A stretch of DNA of 38,017 bases from Actinomycetota bacterium (GTDB taxonomy: Bacteria; Actinomycetota; Actinomycetes; Mycobacteriales; HKI-0501). Location of the stretch: assembly GCA_030840805.1 (NCBI GenBank), contig JAVEDU010000047.1:1-38017 (forward strand), read 5' to 3'. Shown piece after piece: positions 23,917 to 32,303 of this stretch (the first letter of the stretch is position 1; each line of letters opens with the position of its first letter). The translations under genes and the position numbers were made by a program. The notes beneath the pieces are model-generated. The model saw only the letters and a program-made list of their open reading frames with translations, ran no database searches and was not told the origin of the DNA.

Positions 23917-24732
23917 ATGGCGAGCATCGTTTCGCTCCACGACGGAGTTCGGGACCTGGTACGCGACGGCGACGTCGTGGCGATGGAGGGGTTCACCCAC
24001 CTGATCCCGTTCGCGGCGGGCCACGAGATCATCCGACAGGGCCGGCGTGACCTCACCCTGGTCCGGATGACGCCCGACGTCATCTACGACCAGCTCATCG
24101 GCGCCGGCTGCGCGCGCAAGCTGGTCTTCTCCTGGGGCGGCAACCCCGGCGTCGGGTCGCTCCACCGGTTCCGTGACGCGGTCCAGAACGACTGGCCCGT
24201 ACCGCTGGAGATCGAGGAGCACAGCCACGCCGGGATGGCGAACCGGTACGTCGCCGGCGCGTCCGGACTGCCGTTCGCGGTGCTCCGGGGCTACACCGGA
24301 ACCGACCTCGTGCGTCACACCGAGAACATCAAGACCGTGACCTGCCCGTTCACCGGGGAGGTGCTCACCGCGGTCCCGCCGGTCAACCCGGACGTCGCGA
24401 TCATCCACGCGCAGCGCGCGGACCGCAGCGGCACCGTGCAGATGTGGGGCATCACCGGCGTGCAGAAGGAGGCGGTGCTCGCGGCCAAGCGTTCGCTGGT
24501 CACGGTCGAGGAGATCGTCGACGAGCTCACCCCGGTGCCGGGCGGGGTCGTCCTCCCGTCCTGGGTGGTCACCGCGGTCGCCGAGGTGCCCGGCGGCGCC
24601 GCTCCCTCCTACGCGCAGGGCTACTACGAGCGCGACAACGACGCGTACAAGGCGTGGGACGCGGTGGGACGCGACCGGGACACCTTCACGACCTGGCTGT
24701 CCGACACCCTCGGAGTGGGAGCACGCGCATGA
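23917..24732 (+). CDS. pcaI: 3-oxoadipate CoA-transferase subunit A
   Basis: A 271-residue alpha subunit of a class I CoA-transferase, which with PcaJ moves CoA from succinyl-CoA to 3-oxoadipate. It begins IVSLHDGVRDLVRDGDVVAMEGFTHLIPFAAGHEIIR, the standard GD.V...GF opening, and contains RMTPDVIYDQLIGAGCARKLVFSWGGNPGVGSLHRFRDA. GGAG lies 6 bases before the ATG. It starts the nine-gene pca operon. The related IpdA (steroid degradation) is an alternative family name, but the operon context settles the role. Confidence 0.93.
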   Translation: MASIVSLHDGVRDLVRDGDVVAMEGFTHLIPFAAGHEIIRQGRRDLTLVRMTPDVIYDQLIGAGCARKLVFSWGGNPGVGSLHRFRDAVQNDWPVPLEIEEHSHAGMANRYVAGASGLPFAVLRGYTGTDLVRHTENIKTVTCPFTGEVLTAVPPVNPDVAIIHAQRADRSGTVQMWGITGVQKEAVLAAKRSLVTVEEIVDELTPVPGGVVLPSWVVTAVAEVPGGAAPSYAQGYYERDNDAYKAWDAVGRDRDTFTTWLSDTLGVGARA

Positions 24733-25514
24733 CCACCGCACCGGAGACCACGGAGGTGACCTGGACCTCCGACGAGATGATGAGCGTCGCGGCGTCCCGG
24801 GCGCTCGGCGGCGTCACGGCGTGCTTCGTCGGCATCGGCCTGCCGAGCACCGCCGCGAACCTGGCCCGCCGCACCCACGCCCCCGACCTGGTGCTGGTGT
24901 ACGAGTCCGGCACCCTGGGCTCGAAGCCGGACGGCCTGCCGCTGTCGATCGGCGACGGGGCGCTCGCCCAGACGGCCGATGCCGTGGTGAGCGTCCCGGA
25001 GATCTTCAACTACTGGCTCCAGCCCGGGCGGATCGACGTCGGGTTCCTCGGCGCCGCGCAGATCGACCGGTACGCCAACATCAACACGACGGTGATCGGC
25101 ACCGACTACGCCGACCCGAAGGTCCGCCTGCCCGGCGCGGGCGGCGCCCCCGAGATCGCGGCCTCCTGCGGCGAGGTCATCGTCGTCGTCCGGCAGAGCG
25201 CCCGGTCCTTCGTCGACCGCGTCGACTTCGTGACCTCGGTCGGGTACGGGCGCGGGAAGGGCGACCGCGAGCGGCTGGGACTGTGCGGCCGCGGTCCGTC
25301 CCGGGTGATCACCGACAAGGGCATCCTCGAGCCGGACCCGGACACCTGCGAGCTGACCCTGACCAGCCTCCACCCCGGTGTCACCGTCCGGGAGGCACGC
25401 GAGAGCATCGGCTGGGACCTGCGGGTCTCGCGCGACCTCGTGACCACGCCGCCACCCACCGGGGAAGAGCTGACGGTGCTGCGCGGCCTCACCGACCCGA
25501 AGGGCTCGAAATGA
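24729..25514 (+). CDS. pcaJ: 3-oxoadipate CoA-transferase subunit B
   Basis: A 261-residue beta subunit carrying the catalytic glutamate, expected at Glu59 in VYESGTLGS. It continues with AQTADAVVSVPEIFNYWLQPGRIDVGFLGAAQIDRYANINTTVIG. The ATG overlaps the pcaI stop (ATGA), fitting equimolar production of the two subunits. Confidence 0.93.
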   Translation: MTTAPETTEVTWTSDEMMSVAASRALGGVTACFVGIGLPSTAANLARRTHAPDLVLVYESGTLGSKPDGLPLSIGDGALAQTADAVVSVPEIFNYWLQPGRIDVGFLGAAQIDRYANINTTVIGTDYADPKVRLPGAGGAPEIAASCGEVIVVVRQSARSFVDRVDFVTSVGYGRGKGDRERLGLCGRGPSRVITDKGILEPDPDTCELTLTSLHPGVTVREARESIGWDLRVSRDLVTTPPPTGEELTVLRGLTDPKGSK

Positions 25515-26698
25515 GCAACGACGTCTACGTCCTCGATGCGGTCCGTACCCCGTTCGGGCGGTACGGCGGTGCGCTGGCCGAGTTCCGCCCCGACGACCTC
25601 GCCGCGCACGCCGTGCGGTCGCTGCTGGCGCGCTCGCCCGAGCTGGACCCGGCCGCGGTGGAGGACGTCATCCTCGGCGACGCCAACCAGTCCGGCGAGG
25701 ACAACCGCAACGTCGCGCGGATGGCCGCGCTGCTCGCCGGGATGCCGACCTCGGTGCCCGGTTCCACCGTGAACCGGCTCTGCGGCTCCGGGCTCGACGC
25801 GGCGATCGGCGCCAGCCGCGCGGTGGCCGCCGGGGACGCCTCGCTGATGATCGCGGGTGGCGTCGAGTCGATGAGCCGCGCACCGTGGGTGCTCCCGAAG
25901 CCCGAGCGCGGTTACCCCCGCGGCCACGAGACGCTGCACTCCACCACGCTCGGCTGGCGGATGGTCAACCCGGCGATGCCCGAGCGGTGGACCATCTCGC
26001 TCGGCGAGAGCGCGGAGGCGCTGGCCGACCGGTACGGCATCTCCCGTGAGGCGCAGGACGAGTTCGCCGTGCGGAGCCACCGGGGCGCCGCCGCGGCCTG
26101 GGACGCCGGCGTCTTCTCCGACGAGATCGTCGTCGTGCCGGGGTCGGACCTGACCCGCGACGAGGGCATCCGCCCCGACTCGTCCGCCGAGGCGCTGGCC
26201 CGGCTCAAGCCGGTGTTCCGGCCGCAGGGCACCGTCACGGCCGGTAACGCCTCGCCGCTGAACGACGGCTCGGCGGCGCTGCTGATCGGCGACGAGGCGG
26301 GCGCGGCCGCCGCGGGCCGTACCCCGCTGGCGCGGATCGCCGGCCGGGGCGCCGCGGGCGTGGACCCCGACGTGTTCGGCATCGGTCCGGTCGAGGCCGC
26401 CCACCGTGCACTGAAGCGGGCCGGGATCGGCTGGGGTGACCTGGCGGCCGTCGAGCTGAACGAGGCGTTCGCCGTGCAGTCCCTGGCCTGTCTCGCGGAA
26501 TGGCCGGACCTCGACCCGGCGATCGTCAACGTCCACGGCGGCGCGATCGCGATCGGGCATCCGCTCGGCGCGTCCGGCGCCCGCATCCTCGGCTCGCTCG
26601 CCCACGACCTGCACCGGCGCGGCGGCGGGTGGGGGCTCGCCGCGATCTGCATCGGCGTGGGCCAGGGCCTCGCCGTCGTCCTGGAGGGAGTCGCGTGA
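25511..26698 (+). CDS. pcaF: 3-oxoadipyl-CoA thiolase
   Basis: A 395-residue thiolase that splits 3-oxoadipyl-CoA to succinyl-CoA and acetyl-CoA, the last step of the pathway. It has the nucleophilic Cys91 in NRLCGSG, ELNEAFA, the catalytic His in HGGAIAIGHPLGASG and the C-terminal Cys in CIGVGQG. All are intact. The ATG overlaps the pcaJ stop (ATGA), and its own stop overlaps the pcaH start (GTGA). Confidence 0.95.
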   Translation: MSNDVYVLDAVRTPFGRYGGALAEFRPDDLAAHAVRSLLARSPELDPAAVEDVILGDANQSGEDNRNVARMAALLAGMPTSVPGSTVNRLCGSGLDAAIGASRAVAAGDASLMIAGGVESMSRAPWVLPKPERGYPRGHETLHSTTLGWRMVNPAMPERWTISLGESAEALADRYGISREAQDEFAVRSHRGAAAAWDAGVFSDEIVVVPGSDLTRDEGIRPDSSAEALARLKPVFRPQGTVTAGNASPLNDGSAALLIGDEAGAAAAGRTPLARIAGRGAAGVDPDVFGIGPVEAAHRALKRAGIGWGDLAAVELNEAFAVQSLACLAEWPDLDPAIVNVHGGAIAIGHPLGASGARILGSLAHDLHRRGGGWGLAAICIGVGQGLAVVLEGVA

Positions 26699-27417
26699 CC
26701 GACCTCGTTCTCCCGCGATACCGCACCGACGAGACCGCGAACGTCCCGCTGCTGTACCCGGACTACAAGAGCACCCGGTCCCGGTCGCCGGGCAAGCCGC
26801 TCGTCCTGCTGCCGCACCAGCTGACCGAGGTGACCGGCCCGCTGTTCGGCGAGGACCGGGTCCGGCCCGGCGACAGCGACCTCACCGGGGCACCCGGCGG
26901 CGAGGCCATCGGCCAGCGGATCATCGTGCACGGCCGCGTGCTCGACTCCGACGGCCGGGCCGTGCCGGACGCGCTGCTGGAGGTGTGGCAGGCCAACGCC
27001 GGCGGGCGGTACCTGCACGCCAACGGCGAGTGGCCCACCCCGCTGGACCCGAACTTCACCGGTCTCGGCCGGGCCGTCACGGACAGCCTCGGCCGGTACC
27101 GGTTCGTCACGATCAAGCCCGGGGCGTACCCGTGGGGTAACCACCACAACGCCTGGCGTCCCGCGCACATCCACTTCTCGCTGTTCGGCCGGGCGTTCAC
27201 GCAGCGGCTCGTCACGCAGATGTACTTCCCGGACGACCCGCTGTTCGCGTACGACCCGATCTGGAACTCGATCCCGGACGAGCGCGCCCGGCAGCGGCTC
27301 GTGTCCCGCTTCGACCTGGCGGCGACCGAGCCCAACTGGGCGCTCGCGTTCGAGTTCGACATCGTGCTGCGGGGTAGCGACGCAACCCCGTTCGAGGCGG
27401 AGGTGGACGACGAATGA
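26695..27417 (+). CDS. pcaH: Protocatechuate 3,4-dioxygenase beta subunit
   Basis: A 240-residue subunit carrying the non-haem Fe(III) of the ring-cleaving dioxygenase, which converts protocatechuate to 3-carboxy-cis,cis-muconate. The four iron ligands can be placed at Tyr106 (GRYLH), Tyr145 (GAYPWG), His158 and His160 (PAHIHFS), matching the spacing in the Pseudomonas enzyme. The intradiol signature LLEVWQANAGGRY is present. GTG start overlaps the pcaF stop (GTGA). Confidence 0.95.
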   Translation: MTDLVLPRYRTDETANVPLLYPDYKSTRSRSPGKPLVLLPHQLTEVTGPLFGEDRVRPGDSDLTGAPGGEAIGQRIIVHGRVLDSDGRAVPDALLEVWQANAGGRYLHANGEWPTPLDPNFTGLGRAVTDSLGRYRFVTIKPGAYPWGNHHNAWRPAHIHFSLFGRAFTQRLVTQMYFPDDPLFAYDPIWNSIPDERARQRLVSRFDLAATEPNWALAFEFDIVLRGSDATPFEAEVDDE

Positions 27418-27971
27418 GACCGTCCCGGCAGCAGACGCCCTCGCAGACCGTCGGCCCGTACCTGCACATCGCGCTGCCCTGGGCCGACGGCGCGTACGCG
27501 GTGCCCGCGGGCACGCCCGGCGCGATCTGGCTGCGTGGACGGCTGACCGACGGCAACGGTGACCCCGTGCCGGACGGCCTCGTCGAGACCTGGCAGGCGG
27601 ACCCGGACGGCCGGTTCGACCACCCCGACGACCCGCGCGGCGCCGTACCGGCCGCGAACGGTTTCCGCGGGTTCGGCCGCTGCCCCACCGGCCCGGACGG
27701 GGAGTACGCCATCCTCACGCTGAAGCCCGGCGCGGTGTCCGGCCAGGCCCCGCACGTGGACATCTCGGTGTTCGCCCGGGGGCTGCTGGACCGGGTCGTC
27801 ACGCGGCTCTACTTCGCCGACGAGGCCGAGGCGAATGCCGCGGACCCCGTGCTCCGGAACCTGCCCACCGACGCCGACCGTGCGACGCTGGTCGCCGAGC
27901 GGACCGAGGACGGATACCGCCTGGACATCCGGTTGCAGGGAGATCATGAAACCGTCTTCTTCGCCCTCTGA
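27414..27971 (+). CDS. pcaG: Protocatechuate 3,4-dioxygenase alpha subunit
   Basis: A 185-residue alpha subunit, homologous to PcaH but lacking the iron ligands, as usual. It starts QQTPSQTVGPYLHIALPW, then IWLRGRLTDGNGDPVPDGLVETWQADPDGRF, GFRGFGRCPTGPDGEYAILTLKPG and APHVDISVFARGLLDRVVTRLYF, all typical of PcaG. ATG overlaps the pcaH stop (ATGA). Confidence 0.95.
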   Translation: MRPSRQQTPSQTVGPYLHIALPWADGAYAVPAGTPGAIWLRGRLTDGNGDPVPDGLVETWQADPDGRFDHPDDPRGAVPAANGFRGFGRCPTGPDGEYAILTLKPGAVSGQAPHVDISVFARGLLDRVVTRLYFADEAEANAADPVLRNLPTDADRATLVAERTEDGYRLDIRLQGDHETVFFAL

Positions 27972-29304
27972 GGGCGGGCTGTTCGACGGCGTACTCGCCC
28001 GCGGCGCCGTCCGCGACCAGGTCGGCGACACCGCGTGGCTCCAGGCCATGCTCGACGCCGAGGCCGCGCTGGCGTACGCCGGGGCGGAGGTCGGCCTGAT
28101 CGGGCGCGACCAGGCCGGGACGATCGCCGCGTTCTGCCGGGTGGACCGCTACGACCTCGGGGAGCTGGGCCGGGACGCCGCCGCGGGTGGCAACCCGGTC
28201 ATCCCGCTCGTCCGGGCCCTGACCGCGGCCGTCTACGAGGCCGACCCCGAGGCCGCGAAACACGTGCACCGCGGAGCCACCAGCCAGGACATCCTCGACA
28301 CCGCGGCGATGCTCGTCGCGTACCGCGCGCTCGAGCCGATGCTGGCCGACCTCACCGCCACCGCGGAGACGGCGGCGCGGCTCGCGGACGAGCACCGCGC
28401 CACGCTGATGCCCGGCCGGACGCTGCTCCAGCACGCGCTGCCGATCACGTTCGGCCTCACCGCCGCGGGCTGGCTCGTGGCGCTCGACACCAATGCCGGG
28501 CGCCTGTCCGACGTGCGGGACGACCGGCTCGCCGTCCAGCTCGGCGGCGCCTCGGGCACGCTCGCGTCGCTGGCGGGCTCCGGCGTCGAGGTCGTCGCCG
28601 CGTACGCCGACGTACTGGGGCTGGCGGAACCGGTGCTTCCGTGGCACACCGATCGAACCCGCGTCGCGGAGCTGGCCGGTGCGCTGGGAACCGTGGCCGG
28701 AGCCGTCGCGAAGATCGGGCGTGACGTCGCGCTCCTGGCCCAGACCGAGGTGGCCGAGGTCCGCGAGGAGGCCCCCGGCGGGTCGTCGACGATGCCCCAC
28801 AAGCGGAACCCCGTCTCCGCCGTCTCCGCCGTCGCGGCGGCGCAGCGGGCGCCCGGGCTGGTGTCCACCCTCCTCGGGGCGATGGCGCAGGAACACCAGC
28901 GGGGCGCGGGGTCCTGGCACACCGAGTGGCTTCCGCTGCGGGACCTGCTCGGCACGGTCGGGTCGGCGGTCGCGTCGCTCCGGGACTGTCTCGGCGGGCT
29001 CGTGGTGGACGCCGACCGCATGCGCGCGAACCTCGACCTCACCGGGGGGCACCTGCTGACCGAGCGGGTCACCACGGCACTGACGACGAGGCTCGGGCGG
29101 CTGGCGGCACACGACACCGTGACGAGGGCGTCCGCGGAGTCGGTGGCGTCCGGGCGACCGCTCGGCGAGGTCCTCGCCGAGTCCGGGATCCCCGCCGACG
29201 AGGTCGCGGCGCTGCTCGACCCGGCCTCCTACCTCGGCAGCGCCGATGAGTTCATCGATCGGGCGCTGGCCGCCCACGAGTCCACTGTGGAGGAAGAGTC
29301 GTGA
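27946..29304 (+). CDS. pcaB: 3-carboxy-cis,cis-muconate cycloisomerase
   Basis: A 452-residue member of the fumarase/aspartase superfamily that forms 4-carboxymuconolactone. It has VHRGATSQDILDTA near residue 105, the loop signature GGSSTMPHKRNPV and ALPITFGLTAAGWLVAL. I use ATG 27946 with GGGAG just upstream. This gives a 26-base overlap with pcaG, the largest in the operon; a later start at GTG in GGLFDGVLARG would reduce it but would cut conserved N-terminal residues. Confidence 0.93.
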   Translation: MKPSSSPSEGGLFDGVLARGAVRDQVGDTAWLQAMLDAEAALAYAGAEVGLIGRDQAGTIAAFCRVDRYDLGELGRDAAAGGNPVIPLVRALTAAVYEADPEAAKHVHRGATSQDILDTAAMLVAYRALEPMLADLTATAETAARLADEHRATLMPGRTLLQHALPITFGLTAAGWLVALDTNAGRLSDVRDDRLAVQLGGASGTLASLAGSGVEVVAAYADVLGLAEPVLPWHTDRTRVAELAGALGTVAGAVAKIGRDVALLAQTEVAEVREEAPGGSSTMPHKRNPVSAVSAVAAAQRAPGLVSTLLGAMAQEHQRGAGSWHTEWLPLRDLLGTVGSAVASLRDCLGGLVVDADRMRANLDLTGGHLLTERVTTALTTRLGRLAAHDTVTRASAESVASGRPLGEVLAESGIPADEVAALLDPASYLGSADEFIDRALAAHESTVEEES

Positions 29305-30068
29305 CGGAACTGCACCACGTCGTGGAGGGCCCCGAGGACGCACCCGTCGTCCTGCTCGCCGGTTCGCTCGGCAGCACGCTGGAGATGTGGGACCCGCAGG
29401 TGCCGGCGCTGACGGAGCACTTCCGGGTGGTGCGGTACGACCACCGCGGACACGGCAAGAGCCCGGTCGTGCCCGGTCCGTTCGACCTGGCGGACCTCGG
29501 CGGCGACGCGCTGGAGCTGCTGGACCGGCTCGGGGTCGAGCGCGCGCACCTCGTCGGGCTGTCCCTCGGCGGGATGGTGTCGATGTGGATGGCGGCGCAC
29601 GCGCCGGAACGGGTCGACCGGGTCGGGCTGCTCTGCACCTCGGCCCAGCTCGGTCCCGCGTCGAACTGGACGGACCGGGCCGCGCTCGTCCGCGCCGGCG
29701 GCACCGCGGCGGTCGCCGAGGCGGTCCTCGACCGGTGGTTCACTGCGCCGTTCGCCGCCCGCGAGCCCGCGCTGATCGGGCGGATGCGGGCGATGGTCGC
29801 GGACACCCCCGCCGAGGGGTACGCCGCGGCCTGCGAGGTGATCGGCCGGATGGACCTCACCGGCGACCTCGCGTCGATCACCGCGCCGGTGCTGGCGATC
29901 GCCGGTGCCGACGACCCGGCCACTCCGCCGGTACACCTGGAGGCGATCGTCGCCGGGGTGCCCGACGGTCGGCTGGCCGTCCTCGACCGGGCCGCGCATC
30001 TCGCAAGCACCGAGCAGGCCGCGGCCGTGAACCAGCTGCTCGTCGGCCACCTGACGCCGGCCGGATGA
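29301..30068 (+). CDS. pcaD: 3-oxoadipate enol-lactonase
   Basis: A 255-residue alpha/beta hydrolase converting 3-oxoadipate enol-lactone to 3-oxoadipate. It has the oxyanion region VVLLAGSLGSTLEMW, YDHRGHGKS, nucleophile Ser88 in VGLSLGGM, an Asp in IAGADDPATPP and the catalytic His in RAAHLAS. GTG overlaps the pcaB stop (GTGA). In many actinobacteria this domain is fused to PcaC as PcaL; here the two are separate genes joined by ATGA. Confidence 0.93.
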   Translation: MTELHHVVEGPEDAPVVLLAGSLGSTLEMWDPQVPALTEHFRVVRYDHRGHGKSPVVPGPFDLADLGGDALELLDRLGVERAHLVGLSLGGMVSMWMAAHAPERVDRVGLLCTSAQLGPASNWTDRAALVRAGGTAAVAEAVLDRWFTAPFAAREPALIGRMRAMVADTPAEGYAAACEVIGRMDLTGDLASITAPVLAIAGADDPATPPVHLEAIVAGVPDGRLAVLDRAAHLASTEQAAAVNQLLVGHLTPAG

Positions 30069-30481
30069 CCGGGGACCGGCACGCCGAGGGCATGGAGGTC
30101 CGCCGGGCCGTCCTGGGCGACGCGCACGTCGACAGGGCGGTCGCGAACACCACCGAGTTCACGGCGCCGTTCCAGGACTTCATCACCCGGTACGCGTGGG
30201 GTGACGTGTGGACCCGGCCCGGGCTGGACCGGCGTACCCGCAGCGTCGTCACCCTCACCGTGCTCACCGCGCTGGGGCACGAGAACGAACTGGCGATGCA
30301 CGTCCGCGCCGCGGTCCGCAACGGTCTGTCCGCGGACGAGATCGGCGAGGTGCTGCTGCACACCGCGATCTACGCGGGCGTCCCGGCGGCGAACACCGCG
30401 TTCGCGATCGCCCAGCGGGTCCTCGCCGAGATTGCCGCCGAGTCCGCTGGAGACGCCGGAGAATCCGTGGACGCCGGTTAA
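30065..30481 (+). CDS. pcaC: 4-carboxymuconolactone decarboxylase
   Basis: A 138-residue small alpha-helical AhpD-like enzyme that decarboxylates 4-carboxymuconolactone to the 3-oxoadipate enol-lactone. Characteristic segments are MEVRRAVLGDAHVDRAVANTTEFTAPFQDFITRYAWGDVWTRPGLDRRTRS, then ALGHENELAMHVRAAVRNGLSADEIGEVLLHTAIYAGVPAANTAF. The length equals stand-alone PcaC, and the sequence order matches the C-terminal half of PcaL. ATG overlaps the pcaD stop. Confidence 0.93.
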   Translation: MTGDRHAEGMEVRRAVLGDAHVDRAVANTTEFTAPFQDFITRYAWGDVWTRPGLDRRTRSVVTLTVLTALGHENELAMHVRAAVRNGLSADEIGEVLLHTAIYAGVPAANTAFAIAQRVLAEIAAESAGDAGESVDAG

Positions 30482-30515
30482 CCTGCGTGTTCACCACCAG
30501 CCGAGGGGAACGCCG

Positions 30516-31322
30516 ATGACCGAGCCGGAGCCGCGGGGCGCACATTTCGTGCAGTCCCTGGAGCGCGGGCTGGCGGTGATCCGCGCGTTCGACGCGGCCT
30601 CGCCGGAGCTCACGCTCAGCGACGTCGCCCGCGCCACCGGGCTGACCCGGGCGGCGGCGCGGCGGTTTCTCCTGACGCTGCTCGACCTGGGGTACGTCCG
30701 GACGGACGGCCGGCTGTTCTCGCTCACCCCGCGGGTGCTGGAGCTCGGCTACTCGTACCTGTCGAGCATCTCGCTGCCGGAGGTGGCCGAACCGCATCTG
30801 GAACGACTCGTCGCCGAGGTGCACGAGTCGTCCTCGGTGTCGGTCCTCGACGGGGACGATGTCGTGTACGTGGCGCGCATCCCCACCTCCCGGATCATGG
30901 CGGTGTCGATCAACGTCGGCACCCGGTTCCCCGCGTACGCCACCTCGATGGGCCGGGTGCTGCTGGCCGGGCTGACCGAGGAGGAGCTGGACGCGTACCT
31001 GGCCCGGACCGAGCTGCGCCGACTGACGCCCAAGACGATCACCTCGACGAAGGCACTGGCGGCCGAGTTGGCCCGGGTGCGGGCGCAGGGCTGGTCGCTG
31101 GTCGACCAGGAGCTGGAGGAGGGGCTGCGCGCGATCGCCGCCCCGATCCGGGACCGGTCGGGGCGGGTCGTCGCCTCGGCCAACGTGTCGGCGCACGCCA
31201 GCCGGACCACGCCGGACGACATCCGCCGCGATCTGCTGCCGCCGCTGCTGGGCGCCGCGGCGCGCATCGAGGCGGATCTGCAGGTGGCGAGCCGCGGGTC
31301 CGGCCGGTCCGCGATCGGCTGA
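30516..31322 (+). CDS. pcaR: IclR-family regulator of protocatechuate catabolism
   Basis: A 268-residue IclR regulator. The N-terminal helix-turn-helix is LTLSDVARATGLTRAAARRFLLTLLDLGYV (about residues 33-62), then the PcaR/PobR-type stretch FSLTPRVLELGYSYLSS. The effector domain includes VYVARIPTSRIMAVSINVGTRFPAYATSMGRVLLAG, which closely follows the pattern of PcaR, PcaU and CatR proteins. GAGGGG lies 6 bases before the ATG. It is separated from pcaC by 34 bp with no terminator, so it is probably part of the operon and autoregulated. Inferred effector: protocatechuate or 3-oxoadipate. Best candidate to bind the three tandem-box operators. Confidence 0.9.
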   Translation: MTEPEPRGAHFVQSLERGLAVIRAFDAASPELTLSDVARATGLTRAAARRFLLTLLDLGYVRTDGRLFSLTPRVLELGYSYLSSISLPEVAEPHLERLVAEVHESSSVSVLDGDDVVYVARIPTSRIMAVSINVGTRFPAYATSMGRVLLAGLTEEELDAYLARTELRRLTPKTITSTKALAAELARVRAQGWSLVDQELEEGLRAIAAPIRDRSGRVVASANVSAHASRTTPDDIRRDLLPPLLGAAARIEADLQVASRGSGRSAIG

Positions 31323-31360
31323 CCATCCGGGCAGGGACCCCGGGACCCGGCGGCGTTCGT

Positions 31361-31373
31361 TACGGTGCCGATC
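31361..31373 (+). promoter_or_regulatory. Leaderless promoter of patatin-like gene, TACGGT-N7-ATG
   Basis: TACGGT (31361-31366) is followed by 7 bases and ATG 31374, with no Shine-Dalgarno. Same geometry as the lipoprotein promoters; it decides between ATG 31374 and the GTG at 31365 that overlaps the box. Confidence 0.6.
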
Positions 31374-32225
31374 ATGGCTGACAGGGCACTGGTGCTGGGT
31401 GGCGGCGGCGTCACGGGGATCGCCTGGGAACTGGGGCTGCTCTGCGGCCTGCGGGACGAGGGCGTGGACCTGACGACCGCGGAGCTCGTCATCGGCACCT
31501 CGGCGGGTTCCGCGGTGGGCGCCCAGATCACCGGCGGGGCGGACCTCGCCGACCTCTACGCGCGGGAGGCGAACGCCCACGCCGACTCCCCGTCGAAGGA
31601 GAAGGCGGTCACGCTGGACCTCGACCGGATGATGGCCTCCATCGCCGCCGTGGCGGCCGGGGCCACCTCGGCGCTGGAGCTGCGGGCCCGGATCGGCCGG
31701 CTCGCCCGGGAGGCGGACACCGTGCCGGAGGCGGAGCGGCTCGACATCATCGCCTCGCGCCTGCCGTCCGCGGAGTGGCCCGCGCGGTCGCTGCTGATCA
31801 CCGGGGTGGACACCGAGACCGGCGAGCTCGTGGTGTGGAGCCGCGAGTCCGGTGTTCCGCTGGTGTCCGCGGTGGCGGCGAGCTGCGCCGTGCCGATCGT
31901 CTGGCCCCCGGTGACGATCGACGGCCACCGGTACATGGACGGCGGGGTCCGGTCCGGTACCAACGCCGACCTGGCCGCGGGCGCGGATGCCGTCGTGGTG
32001 ATCGCGCCGATGGGTGACGCGCCCGCGTTCTCCGGCACGGGCCTGCCGGCGGAGCTGGCCGAGCTCGGTGCCACCGTCCGGACCGCGGTCGTGCGGCCGG
32101 ACGAGGCGGCCCTCGCCGCGATCGGGCCGAACGTCCTCGACCCGAGCCGCAGGTCGGCCGCCGCCCAGGCGGGACGGGCGCAGGCGAAGCAGGTCGCCGA
32201 GCAGGTCCGCGACGCCTGGATCTGA
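31374..32225 (+). CDS. Patatin-like phospholipase
   Basis: A 283-residue patatin-fold acyl hydrolase. The oxyanion hole GGGGVTGIAWELG is at residues 9-21, the nucleophile Ser43 in GTSAGS and the catalytic Asp in MDGGVRSGTNADLA, so the Ser-Asp dyad is intact. No signal peptide; probably cytosolic or membrane-peripheral. Such proteins cleave lipid acyl chains. It begins 51 bp after pcaR with its own leaderless promoter, so it need not belong to the pca operon. It converges on the MMPL gene with a long palindrome between them. Confidence 0.88.
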   Translation: MADRALVLGGGGVTGIAWELGLLCGLRDEGVDLTTAELVIGTSAGSAVGAQITGGADLADLYAREANAHADSPSKEKAVTLDLDRMMASIAAVAAGATSALELRARIGRLAREADTVPEAERLDIIASRLPSAEWPARSLLITGVDTETGELVVWSRESGVPLVSAVAASCAVPIVWPPVTIDGHRYMDGGVRSGTNADLAAGADAVVVIAPMGDAPAFSGTGLPAELAELGATVRTAVVRPDEAALAAIGPNVLDPSRRSAAAQAGRAQAKQVAEQVRDAWI

Positions 32226-32236
32226 GGCCCTTACCT

Positions 32237-32303
32237 CGCGTTGATCATGGGGTTTGCAACAGACACGCCAGCGTGTCGTGTTGCAAACCCCATGATCATC
32301 GCG
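32237..32303. terminator. Long palindrome, probable bidirectional terminator
   Basis: Arms TGATCATGGGGTTTGCAACA (32242-32261) and its exact complement (32279-32298), extended outside by CGCG/CGCG past one mismatch and inside by GACACG/CGTGTC with a one-base bulge, leaving a CCAG loop. It lies between convergent genes and overlaps the MMPL stop codon. It is unusually long and rather AT-rich in its outer part for this genome, so it may be a dispersed repeat used as a terminator. Confidence 0.75.
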
